DNA of 64,000 nt from Grifola frondosa. Its lineage: Eukaryota > Basidiomycota > Agaricomycetes > Polyporales > Grifolaceae. Location of the stretch: positions 310,001 through 374,000 of the forward strand of contig LUGG01000004.1 in assembly GCA_001683735.1 (NCBI GenBank), given 5' to 3'. The notes below the pieces were generated by a model. It had not been told where the DNA came from and did no database searches. It was given only the letters and a program-made list of their open reading frames with translations. A program made the position numbers and the translations under genes. Of this stretch, positions 34,701-45,949 are shown one piece after another; within the stretch, counting starts at the first letter, position 1; each line of letters starts with the position of its first letter.

Positions 34701-37700
34701 GGAGTCCTTCACCTGGTCGAATGGACAGTACACCTTCGCGCATAAGGCACTGGGTGCAGACATGTTCCGGTACTCCGGCAACTTCGGCACGAACTGGACT
34801 CAGTGGCAGAATTGGGAGGACACGCCACCCTGAACTCCAGCGTTTTCACCGATTCCCGTAATTTCTGGGATGGGGAGCATCTTATGGTCCAATGTACGGG
34901 TCCCTTAGTTTGACTGAGATCGTGTTTATACTGACGTGATATGTTCCGTAGATTGGAGCGCTACAGCAATGACTTCCAGTGTAGTGGTTCACGCTGATCA
35001 CAATTACAACACACCGCGGCGCGTTCCCCAGTTCCTCGCTCGTGGGCCATTTAACCAGTGGGGTTTCGACAAGGGTATCTCGGCGCAGATGACCCAGAAC
35101 ACCGATGGGAAATGGGAATTGGAAATCATGGCGACGTGGCCTGCGTACGTTCAGCTGAACGTCTTCGGGTACGATAACTACTACTATGGTGACACGGATG
35201 GCGACGGTGTCCTCGACCGCCTTCCCCGAACACGGCTGCGCCGAACTACCTCAACATGTCCGCGCCGCCGAAGCCGCATCTGGCTTGGGCACTGATCGTC
35301 GACGACGCTCAGATGACATGGTCCCTCGAACCCCGTGGCGAATCCGCCGTTGGTGCCATCACGTACGCCCTGCTCCTCTCGATACCCCTTATTACTGGGG
35401 CGCTGGCTGTCGTTATCTTCATGTGGTCATTCTACGGGATCAGGTACAACAAATGGGGTGTCAAACCAACTAAGGACCACAGTAACTACTTCCCCATTCT
35501 TGGTCATCTCGGGAATAAGTCCAACTCGAACCTCAAGGAGTCAACGCCGATGTCGGAGAAGATGTTTGGACACAAGCACAACACGGAGATCATCGGATGG
35601 CCGGAGGACAAGAACAAGCGCCGTACGGTCCTGATTGCTACTCTGGAGTATGAGATCATCGACTGGAAGCTGAAAGTCAAGATCGGTGGATTGGGTGTCA
35701 TGTCCAGTCTGATGGGTAAGGCCATGACGGATGTGGATCTGATCTGGGTTATTCCCAAGGTCAAGGATTTGGAATACCCGCCTGGTGAACCCGCGGAGCC
35801 CATCGAGGTTATCATCTTTGGCGAACCCTACCTTATTGAGGTCGAAACCCACGTCTTGGACAATATCACTTACGTTATTCTCGATAGTCCGGTGTTCCGT
35901 GCGCAGACGAAGGCTGATCCGTACCCCGCTCGCATGGACGATTTGAGTTCCGCGATATTCTACTCCACTTGGAACCAGGCCATTGCTGCGACGGTTCGGA
36001 GGTTCCCTGCGATCGACATTTACCATATCAACGATTACCACGGTGCACTCGTGGGCATCTATCTTCTGCCGAAGGTCCTTCCTGTATGTCTCTCGTTGCA
36101 CAATGCCGAATTCCAGGGTCTCTGGCCGCTTCGTACCAAGGAGGAGATGAAGGAAGTTTGTTCCGCGTTCAACATCAGCAAGGAGCACTGCACGAAATAC
36201 GTACAGTTCGGAAACACGTTCAACTTGCTCCATGCTGCTGCCTCGTTCATCAGCGTCCACCAGAAGAGTGTCGGTGTCGCCGGTGTCTCTGACAAGTACG
36301 GAAAGCGTAGTTGGGCTCGGTATCCCGCGTTGTGGACTCTCAAGCATGTCGACTCCCTCCCGAATCCTGTCCCACCGATATCGCGGCTCTGGACGAGAAC
36401 CCGGTCTCCGTTCGGGACATTAAGATTGACCAGGTTGCAGAGGCGGAACGGCCCGAGCATAAGCGTCAAGCGCAGGAATGGGCTGGTATCAAGCAGGATC
36501 CTAACGCCGATTTGTTCGTGTTCGTCGGTCGGTGGTCGAAGCAAAAGGGTGTCGATCTCATTGCAGATGTCATGCCGTCTTTGTATGTTCCATCTGTTCA
36601 CATCTCGGCTTTTGTTGACGTTCTTTTTGCAGACTGGAAAAGCGTCCTTCTATCCAACTGATTACCGTCGGACCTGTCATCGACTTGTACGGTCGCTTCG
36701 CTGCGGAGAAGTTGAGCAGGTTGATGGAGATGTACCCCGATCGTGTCTACTCCAAGCCCGAGTTTACGGCGCTTCCTCCTTATCTGTTCAGTGGTGCCGA
36801 CTTTGCGCTGATCCCATCTCGTGACGAGCCGTTCGGTTTGGTCGCTGTCGAGTTCGGTAGGAAAGGTGCTCTTGGTGTTGGTAGTCGTCTCGGAGGTCTC
36901 GGTTTGATGCCTGGTTGGGTACGTGGAGCAAAATTCATTTCACATCATCGCTCTCTAATAGCTTCGCTCTAGTGGTTCCCTGTTGAATCAACGTCCACGG
37001 AACATATGATGTCTCAGCTTACGAAGACAGTCAAGATGGCCCTGAAATCGACTGAGGAGGAACGTGCCATGCTTCGTGCTCGATCTGCAGTGCAGCGCTT
37101 CCCCGTCGTGGAATGGCGTCAACGTATGGAAGACTTCCACAGACGTAGCATCACTATTAGTCGTTCTGTCGCCGGTGCAAACGCTTGGAGACCCTCAGAC
37201 GGCGGATCTCCTGGAGGACACGCTATTGGAGAGCACGAGGACTGGGATCCGGAAGATCAGGCCTATCCTTCGCAGCCGGATTGGGATGCTCGCAGCGTGA
37301 ACGAAAGCCCAAGGATCAGTGCGCCCGGTTCACCAGGTCAATGGAGTCAAGAAACCCTTACGCCCGTAGAATCTCATCTTGCGGCTCCTCGCCTCCTGGG
37401 ACCTGACGATCGCAGAGGCTCGTTCAGTACTGATGTGTCTGACAACGAGGGTGACTATTTCGCCCCCAACAGGCCAACCTCGGACGCACGCCAGGATTTC
37501 GGCAATTTCTTGGAAAGGGCGAACCGCACGATTGCACGCGATCAAAAGCATGTCCCGGATCCGTTCTTGGACGCTTCCGCTCCCACTAGGCCTTTCGGTG
37601 CACATTCACGAGCTTCTTCTGTAGAGTCGATTGCGTCAATTGTCGATGAAAAGCAAAACTCTCCGCTGAACAAGGCTATTGCTTCGGTTTGTCTGATCCG

Positions 37701-39870
37701 CATGCTTGTGTTGTCTACGTTGCTGACGTATGTCCAATCCTAGTTCACTGACGCCGATGGCGGCGTTGCGTCGGAATTCGTGCAAAAGTTGCAGATGCTT
37801 GATGCTCACAATTCCAAGCATGAGCTATCTATCGAGAAGTTCTTGACCAAGAGCGAAGAGGCGTTCTTTGACAAGGTGAAAAAGGACAAATTGTCGAGCG
37901 CGGCAAGTATCAGGTCCTCGCAGCGAGATTCTGTCTGGGGCACTCCTGTTCAGTCCGCATTCGATTACTCACGGCCTTCATGTACGTTTCTGATTAAAAT
38001 CTGTCTCCCCATGCATTGACACCGTCGCCCACAGCACCGAGCGGACAATCATTTGCGCCAAGCGGTGTCAATGGCGATTACAGCGGGCCTCTGCCTAATG
38101 GCAATGACGTTGTCATCATGACGGGCTTGCAGATTGCGCTTTCCAGAGAGATCTTCGGATGGCCTATCTACACTATCATCATCGCTATAGGACAGGTTTG
38201 TCATGTGAACATATCTGTGATCTAAGTCTTCTAATATTTGATTCCTTAGATGTTGGGTGCCACAAGTTTCCAGATTACTCTATTGTCTGGACAAAACTCG
38301 GAAACAAATCTCCAGCTATACGTGCTTGGAGGTGTCTTCCTTGCTGCATCTCTCGTTTGGTATTTTCTGTTCCGTGTCAAGCCCTCTGTCTACGTCCTTT
38401 CTGCGCCGTGGTTGTTCTTCGGTATAGCGTTCTTCTTGATCGGTCTCCCTTCAGTTGCATCGGCTTTACGTCCGGCACATGTTGGCCTTGCCAGCGCAGC
38501 AACATGGGCGTATGCAATAGCGTCTGCGGCCGCCTTCCTATTCTTCGGTCTCAATTTCGGAGAGGAAGCAGTAAGTCATCAGGAAACTGCATCGCCATGC
38601 AATAAGTAACTTAAGATCTCTTGTTGCATTAGGGAGCTGCGACCGAGGTGTGGACAACGCGAGCGTGCATTGTTCAAGGATCACAGCAGATTTGGGTGGC
38701 TGCTCTTTGGTATTGGGGTTATGCCCTTGATGGCGTCGCCCAGAACAACATGGCGCCGTGGTGGATTGTCTTGATCGTTTGGCCACTGGCTCTCATGTCC
38801 CTGTTGTTCGCTTACCTGATGCTTTATGGCCTACCAGGTCAGTGCTTCTCTGATGGTCCATTGCTATGATCGTTGCTGACCTGTACGCAGATTACTACCG
38901 GCAGACTCCCCGAAGGTGCCAAATTTCTTCAAGACGCTTCTCAGACGAAAATTGGTACTCTGGTTCCTCGGTTCCGAGATCTTGCGTGACTACTGGCTGA
39001 GCGGGGTGAGTTGTCTCCTGTGGTTGTTCGGGTCGCCGTTATTTACCATTGTCCTCTAGCCTTACGGACGGAACTGGAGCTTCCTTTGGAGTGTCCCGAT
39101 TGCGAAATGGCAGATTCTGCTGCTTGTCATTGCGTTCTTCATTGTAGTTTGGGCGATCATGATGGGAATTCTAACGCAGCTGAGCAAGACGCACACTTGG
39201 CTGTTGCCGGTCTTCGCGGTCGGCTTGGGAGCTCCCCGATGGTGCCAAGTATGTGCACTTTTGCGTTTTATAACCACGTCAGATGGTTGATTGGTACTCC
39301 AGATGCTGTGGGGACGTCGTCGCTGGCATTGTACATTCCCTGGGCTGGGCACGCAGGGCCTTATCTTGGCATCTGCCTGTGGCTCTGGCTAGGCGTGTTG
39401 GACGCCATTCAAGGCGTCGGACTTGGCATGATCCTGCTGCAGGTGGGTAATTTACGGGAATTTTGCCATAATCTTGAACTGACGCAGCTTTCAGACGCTT
39501 TCTCGGCTGCACGTTTGCGCGACGCTCGCATTCGCTCAGATCATTGGATCCATATGTGTGATGGTCGCACGAGCCACCGCCCCCAATCGAATCGGTCCAG
39601 AAAGCGTATTCCCCGACGCTGCATCTTGGGATTTCCAGGATGGTTTGAAAGGTGAGGAGAGTCCCCTACAGAATCTTAACGTTAACTAATGTTCTACTTC
39701 AGGGAGTCCCTTGGCGTCAGCGCCGTTCTGGGTCGCTCTAATTTGCCAGATAGTTATCGTGATAGGATACTTCTGGTTCTACCGCAAGGAACAACTTGGT
39801 GAGCCCCTTACCATGACTAGCAGTTTTATTCACGGAATATTGATCGTATTTTCTTTCAGCGCGCCCATGA
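31731..39870 (+). CDS. AGS1: Cell-wall alpha-1,3-glucan synthase
   Basis: This is a roughly 2,400-residue plasma-membrane enzyme. A signal peptide ([19 protein letters not shown]) precedes an extracellular GH13 amylase-like domain with [23 protein letters not shown] and PGEVTGG motifs (about 31930-34600). A single helix at about 35360-35430 leads to a cytosolic GT5 glycogen-synthase-like domain: [43 protein letters not shown], and [19 protein letters not shown] to MPGWW. A Ser/Asp-rich linker (37150-38100) is followed by a multi-pass C-terminal membrane region ending KEQL-ARP at 39868-39870 after a short last intron. The enzyme makes, and possibly exports, alpha-1,3-glucan from UDP-glucose. 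Reading frame breaks by one base at about 31895, 33756, 34825, 35225 and 36375. Confidence 0.95.
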
Positions 39871-40331
39871 TTACGAACCGTTAGATTTAGCTTTTGCATA
39901 CGGACTTTACATTATCTCATGGGCATCTCTCATACCATCGGACTCTGATTGTGGTGGACTCTGTATTTGCGATCCCTCGCTGAACACGCTCGCTATATTT
40001 TGTGTCATAGGCTAGATACTCGCGCATAATTCTGCATCAACAGACACTTTGATCTTGTTTTAGGGGTTGTAGTCGAAGTCATATAATATATAAATGCTGT
40101 GACACTTCCCGTCAAGTAAGTACTAGTGGTGATGGTTCATACATTGGATCATTGTAAATTCAATACAGAAATGTGAAGGAGAGTACATATGTCACTATAT
40201 GCGAAATGGCATGCAGGCATCTAGAAGGCGATACCTCCAATGATCTAATTATGAGCTGTGGAACTGGAAGGTATGATCGTCCGAGATAATTCAGAGTTTT
40301 CTGAATATGTCGCGGAATTATGCCTAGGGTG
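39871..40331. other. Convergent intergenic region
   Basis: The 3' flanks of AGS1 and the sphingoid-base kinase meet here. It is AT-rich with ataatatataaatgc near 40083 and no coding content; it likely holds both polyadenylation regions. Confidence 0.5.
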
Positions 40332-42359
40332 TCAGCGAGCCTTGGATGTCTCTCCAGGCAGATTGAAATCCGCCTGGTAGTACCCATACGGGCTAAGCAG
40401 CGTCGCGAGGCCTTGGTGCACCTCCACTTGATATGCCTCGAAGGGATATGCCTCGCCGTCTATCGCCAGGAGCCCTTCCGAAGAATGCGGCTCGATGCGG
40501 TACGCGTGCGCCTTGAAGTAGTGTTGCTACGCAAACGATGTAACCAATAAAGATATTCACAGCAAGGGTGGGAGCGCCTACCGAATCTAGCCAGAACGGC
40601 TCGCCTTTCTCCGCGCCGTCCATCGCTTTCAACAGCTCCCCTCGCGTGGACTATGTGTATGAACGCGTTGAGCACCGCTGGATGCGCATATATGTAGATG
40701 TGAGGACACTTACGGGTGATTGCGCGATGACGTCGATGAGGCCGTCGTTCGGGGTGGACACCGGGAATTGCATGAAGTCGCGAGAGACGTATGGGCCCTT
40801 GCCTGCATACAGGTACAGCATGGGCTTCTCGAACGTGATCCAGCCCTCGCTATCCATAGCGGCGTACTTCAATGGGGGGAGAGATGTAGACGCGCTCCGC
40901 GAAGAGCCGCTCGCTGCCTGTTCAATGTCTTGGTCTGAGGCAGGGCCATGCTGGGCCTGGGCCTTCGAGCGGGATGCATGAAGGTCGCGTACCATCTTCT
41001 TCTTGTCGCTCTCGGAGACTTTGATGGAGAGCTTCACCGGACAATGCTTCATCTTTAGGACTGCCCACAGCAAAGTTCAGCTCGCTCGGAATATCGCAGG
41101 ACAGAAGCAGGCGAACACGCTGCAACAATCACCTCCATTCAAAAACCCCACGATGAAGCGGCTGCGTGGAAAATCAGAGGTTAGGGACTTCTGGCGTCAG
41201 TATTTCCTACGTACTTGGATCCCATGAATCGCAAGTATTCGGTGCCAAGGTCCGCGTCAGCCATCAAGCCCAATGTTTGTGACATGAAAGACAAGTATCT
41301 CTGGTCTTTCTGGGTTACCGAGAACAGATCAATTTTCATAGGGTGGCCTGGATGACCATACCTTCAGAACTCAAGAACGCGATGCGAGTGTACAATTCGA
41401 ACAGACCTTTGATGGCATTCAACGCTGCTGCCGAAATATCACGGCCATCCTGATTATATTTTAAGTATGCGTATATACGATATGTTGGCGAGTGCGAACC
41501 TCTATTCCAAGAAGATTCAGAGCCAGTCCGTTCCCTGAGCCAGTTGGTATGGGCGTGATCGGAATGTCGAACGCCTTGCCAGGCTCTGCATGGGCTGCGA
41601 AGCCATTGAGTATCTCGTGGATGAGACCGTCCCCTGACATCGCGACAATTGCATCGTACTGATCAAGGGGAAGGTCTTTCATTAAGTCCGAAGCATGCTT
41701 CGCTCGGGTGGTGACTATATGCTCAGTCTAGCAACGAAATTCATTTAGCAGGAGACTCGAGAACGCACATGTGAGGTCAATGTTACAGCGGGCTGCGCGG
41801 AATATCGGTTCGACCTTCCTATGATATTGGGAGACTGCTTTGCCCTAAGCGCACGTGAATGAAGAGGTAAGTCAAGCGAGATCACTAGACACGTACTGGA
41901 CCACTGTGTGGGTTCACCAATACTTTCAGTTTTCTCTGTTTCTTCAATCCTGGAACAAGCTATCCTTCAGTTATTGTGATAATACGGGATTCTAAACGCT
42001 TACCGAGATATGCTGCGTCCGTGAGGGACGTTGTGAAGGATAACACGGCGTCTCTATCTTTGTCTTCAACCTTCCCGATGATATGCACAAGCGTCAGTGC
42101 GGCTTTCTTATTCCTCCGCATCAGTGCAGAGACTTCAAAAGTGTCTCCGTCTAGTCCGGCCCACAAAACATGACGAAGAGAGGTCTCGATTACTGGCCAT
42201 TCATCTAACGCAACAAGACGCGTTAACAGAGCAAGTGACAGTAGTAGTGAACCACTCACTATCACCGACACGCTTGACAACAAGTGAAGAGTCTGTGAGG
42301 ATGAATGTTGAGAATTTGCCATCAGAGCCGACAATGAGCTCCCGTTTTACGACGGTCAT
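40332..42359 (-). CDS. LCB4: Sphingoid long-chain base kinase (diacylglycerol-kinase fold)
   Basis: The first ATG with a plausible protein start is at 42359 (MTVVKRELIVGSDGK). Exons encode KLKVLVNPHSGP with GKAVSQYHRKVEPIF, the catalytic MSGDGLIHEILNGF (about 41600-41650) and the nucleotide-site PIPTGSGNGLALNLLG, which are hallmarks of sphingosine kinases. Further exons give QTLGLMADADLGTEYLRFMG and VPVSTPNDGLIDVIAQ-like C-terminal fold segments, and the last exon reads HAYRIEPHSSEGLLAIDGEA to the stop at 40332-40334. The enzyme phosphorylates phytosphingosine or dihydrosphingosine with ATP, setting the level of long-chain base phosphates and feeding ceramide turnover. A Lys/Ser-rich insert near 40870-41000 (SRSKAQAQHGPASDQDIEQ) separates the two lobes. 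Confidence 0.9.
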
Positions 42360-42851
42360 TGATTGGTTCCGAACGCCTATTCTACGTAGGCGCTGGAGCT
42401 GTCGCTCGCTAGCGCTTAATGGCCCGATCCTCGATCGCAGATCACGCCCTGTTGTAGGGACCGCCCAATGTTCCCGCGAACATCCCTCGACGTTTGTCTC
42501 AATCCTCACTGCTTTCGCTAGTTCTTCTCTTTACCTATATCGATAGTACTGCTCAACTTTCGGTTCAAAGATATCGGATTGCAAATCAGAGCCTCTGGTT
42601 CTTGTTCAAGCTGATTCCGTGATCCAACAACATCGCACCTTGTGCTTTCGCTTCAGAGGTACCTCGATCAAAGCTGGATAAGTCCATTGTGGTATCTACC
42701 TATTAGATTAATGTATAATGCAAGTACTGACTATATTTATGTAGCAACTGGCAATTGATCGTCTCTATCGTTTCAATCAGACGGGCACGTCGGGCCAATT
42801 AGCTGTGGCTCGCGTGCGCAATCCCAGCCTCCAACTTTGACTTGAGGAGCC
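42360..42851. other. Divergent intergenic region, no supported gene
   Basis: About 490 bp lie between the kinase start and the next plus-strand start. A minus-strand frame continues upstream to 42509 in frame with the kinase but opens on GTG and has no family resemblance; I read it as leader. A second minus-strand ATG at 42687 closes after about 34 codons and could be an upstream open frame in the kinase leader. Confidence 0.4.
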
Positions 42852-44044
42852 ATGGATGCGCTACGCTGGAACTCTGTGGAAACAGACACTACTGAGATAG
42901 AATACGTGGAAGAACTCCGTGCGACTCCACTACTCCAAACGAAAGGACAGGTTCCGCATCAGCAATCTGTGAAGTCTCGGCTGCGGACTCTTGGTGTCAT
43001 GACTGCCAGTGAGGCCTCCCTTATCCTTGATCATTTCTGCCACGCACTAAAAATAAACCATTAGTGGGTTTAGTAGATCCTAGCAGCCAGAGCGACACTG
43101 TCGCGAATACGACCAATGCTACAAGGGAGAGACATGAAACTCAATTGAATTGCAAGAGAAAGAGTACAGACTCAGTTGTAAGATCTTTCTCGTCGTCCTC
43201 TTCAGTCGGCTTACACTCTTACTTCGTCATAAGCATATGTATCTCGAGGATGATCGCTGTTCCGCCTGCATCAAGAAAAACCTTGATTTCTGCGAAGTCA
43301 TTATCACTCGTCGTCGTCGTTGTTGCACGTATTGTCGGGAGACTAGGGTCAGGTGCTCGAAAGTCATTCATTTGACTCCCCGACGGACGAGAAGGAACCC
43401 GTGCTTGGAACGTGGCCAACGTAAGTCATCACAGCGTGCATTCGGTACGCAAGTGCATATCATTTATTTTGTGGACAGGAGCATCAGGAGATGAGGCCGG
43501 AAGGGCCAGAAAGCGACGTCGTGAGGATGAGGTGCAAGCAAGCACAAGTGCTCAGGCTGCTGGTTCATCCAACAGCCGTGTCCATCCCTCCACTACTTCT
43601 ACTTCTGCTGCTCGCCCTAAGTACACCGTAATTGGACCTCCTGGTGGCGGCCGCCCAGGACGCCACCGCGGACCTCCTCCCGGTATAAATGCCATAGCCC
43701 TCGCACGCGCCACTGCTGCCGGCCTACAGCTACATAGGAATACTCCAGTAGCACAACTGTCCGGGAATATAGGTACTACAAACGGGCCTGCAGATGCTAA
43801 CTCCTCAAAGCGCCGTCGTGGTCCACCTCCCGGCATTAATGCCATAGCACTTGCACGCGCCATGGCCGCACGCGAACAGACACCCATGGAGCGCAATGCG
43901 CCAGCTCGACCCGCCGATAAGCCATCTCCCAAATTGGTACGGGTCCAGACGCAGTTGCAATTGATCAATGGGATACTCGGCATGGTGCAGGATTCGGTCA
44001 AGGAGCTCGCTATCGAGATAGACCATCAGAAGGAAAGTGCCTGA
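42852..44044 (+). CDS. Unfamiliar protein with Cys-rich cluster and a duplicated GPPPGINAIALARA motif
   Basis: The proposed first exon (MDALRWNSVETDTTEIEYVE, 42852-43060) and two later exons are open. The middle exon holds a Cys-rich cluster, CSACIKKNLDFC followed by CCTYCRETRVRC (about 43260-43350), resembling paired zinc-binding half-sites of fungal Zn2Cys6-type proteins. The last exon (about 43480-44044) is basic at first (RARKRRRED), then carries a GRPGRHRGPPPGINAIALAR unit and, about 55 residues on, a second KRRRGPPPGINAIALARAMA unit, before a C-terminal helix and the TGA. The GRP-type context recalls AT-hooks, so a nuclear, perhaps DNA-binding, protein is possible. The joins between exons at 43030-43240 are unresolved. 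I do not recognise a family. Confidence 0.5.
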
Positions 44045-44518
44045 GGTATGAGTGCTTGACGTATAACGTGTCTTCCGAATCTTGAGTTCTGTGATGTTTG
44101 CGATTTCCAACGCCAGTGCTTATGCCATGTCCACCTGTAGAACAATGCGGTGCCGGCTTATCGTATGCTGTTACCTTTCACTTTCAATTTCAAGTCAGTT
44201 GCATATCGTTCCTTCTCATTTTCAATCGCAGTATATTACTTGGGTGTCATTGTTTGTTTCATTTGCTGTTCTTACGTACCAGTCGCTCTTATATATGTAC
44301 GATATCGTGTCGTCCGACAGCAAACATGGGCTTGCTCGTTCGTCCGATGGCGCAATTTCCCAACGTCTTTCCATAATTAGCACTTCCTCTGATGTTTATT
44401 CCGGGAACACGGGACAACAACGGACTGACTCCTCACTGTGCGGAATGCCGCTCAGTTCGCAGTCACAAGCTCAAGCCGAACGAAGGCATGCTATCTGTGC
44501 AATAAATAACGCGATATC
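44045..44518. other. Intergenic stretch with an unconvincing open frame
   Basis: A 146-codon plus-strand frame (44082-44522) is open but has no domain, is rich in Ser/Cys, and ends inside the start of the next gene. I treat the interval as 3' flank and promoter for the methyltransferase. Confidence 0.4.
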
Positions 44519-45657
44519 ATGAGCCCTGCCTTTGCTGTCCTCGCCTTCCGACGATCCCCTGTACGCTCTTCCACCTCTGTATCTTTCAAGTTGAGGCACA
44601 AGAGCACCATGGCTGCTGTTGTGCATAACATCGCAAAGGTGGGCTTCGGGACAGGAACGAACGAACTCTACGACTGGTATGGGTAGCACTGTGTGCCGTA
44701 CTGACATGGAAGTCTGAGTCCTTTCTTTGACTCAGTGCGCGCCCGTCCTACCAATCCAACGCGCTCTCGCACATCCGCAATGCGATAAAGTCGTCGGGGC
44801 CTCTTAACGTTGTTGAGTAAGTCCTATGTCTCCATCCTCGCTCGGAGTGAGTTGACCGATACTACTTCAGGATCGGTGCTGGCACGGGGATCTTCACACG
44901 CGCGCTCCTCACGCACCCCGAATGGTCTTCGTCCGTGAAGCAGCTGCGCGCCATCGAGCCCAGCGAGGGCATGCGCGACGTGTTCGCCAAGTCCGTCACG
45001 GATGCACGCGTCTCTATCGCGGAGGGGACGTTTGATAGCACGGGCGTAGAGGACGGCTGGGCGGACCTCGTCGTGATCGCTCAGGTGCGTGCACATCTTC
45101 TATCCAGCCAGTTCTCCGTCGACGAACTCCGTCGCGTGGCCGCAGGCATTCCACTGGTGTCCAGACTATAACAAGGCATCTGCGGAGTTCGCGCGCATCC
45201 TGAAGCCAGACGGCATCGTCGCGTTCATCTGGAACCTGGACGACCGGTGCGTCAGCTTCCTATTCTCCTCCCCTCCGCAGGCTTACCTTCGAACAGCAAT
45301 GGCGCACCGTGGGTCGCGCAGCTGCGCGACCGGATCGAGCTGCACGAAGCGGGCACGCCGCAGTTCCGCCTGGGACTCTGGCGCGCGACGTTCTCCACGC
45401 CCAACTACACCGCCCTGTTCCAGCCACCCGAGGAGAACGCCTGGGACTACGTGCTCCCCGGCACGCGCGACATTGTTGTCGATCGCGCGCACAGCAGAAG
45501 CTTCATTACAGTGCTGAGCCCGGAGCAGAAGCAGTCGCTCACTTCGGACATAGATGGGATTTTGCAGAGAAAGGAAGGCCTAGTCTGGATCGACGAGGCG
45601 AAGGGCATTTTTGAGTATCCTTACAATACTTTCTTGGTCATCGCAAGAAAGAAGTGA
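44519..45657 (+). CDS. SAM-dependent methyltransferase (type 11), possible mitochondrial presequence
   Basis: The core starts with MAAVVHNIAKVGFGTGTNELY, splices (about 44678-44737) to ARPSYQSNALSHIRNA, and continues with motif I VEIGAGTGIFTRALLTH, LRAIEPSEGM, an acidic DGWADLVVIAQ and the post-splice AFHWCPDYNKASAEFARIL with LKPDGIVAFIWNLDD. These are the order and spacing of the UbiE/TMT1-like class I methyltransferases. The C-terminal half ends FEYPYNTFLVIARKK at 45657. Two in-frame ATGs are possible: 44609 or 44519. The longer start adds 30 residues (MSPAFAVLAFRRSPVRSST and on), with seven basic and no acidic residues, typical of mitochondrial targeting. I chose the longer start but either or both may be used. 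Substrate unknown. Confidence 0.82.
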
Positions 45658-45949
45658 GCTATATTATATGATTTTGATACGATGTAGAGAGGAACATGTA
45701 TATATCTGAAATTGTATGCGCGTTACTTCTAACATTGCCGAATTGAAAATGACGACGCCGAGTGTCGCGAAAGAAACCCCAATAGTGACTGGAATCATCA
45801 GACGAAACGTGAGATGCAAAGAAGTTTATTTTGATCGTGAGTGCGTGCGAAGTACTAGGTAAAGCAGGAAGATGCGCAAGACAGCAATGCCCAATACGAA
45901 ACTAGAATACAGAGATTTAATGCTCAAACAAAACGCCCAATCTACCACC

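Noticed and set aside
44082..44522. A 146-codon frame before the methyltransferase
   Set aside because: No domain, no intron signals, and it ends inside the next gene's start codon.
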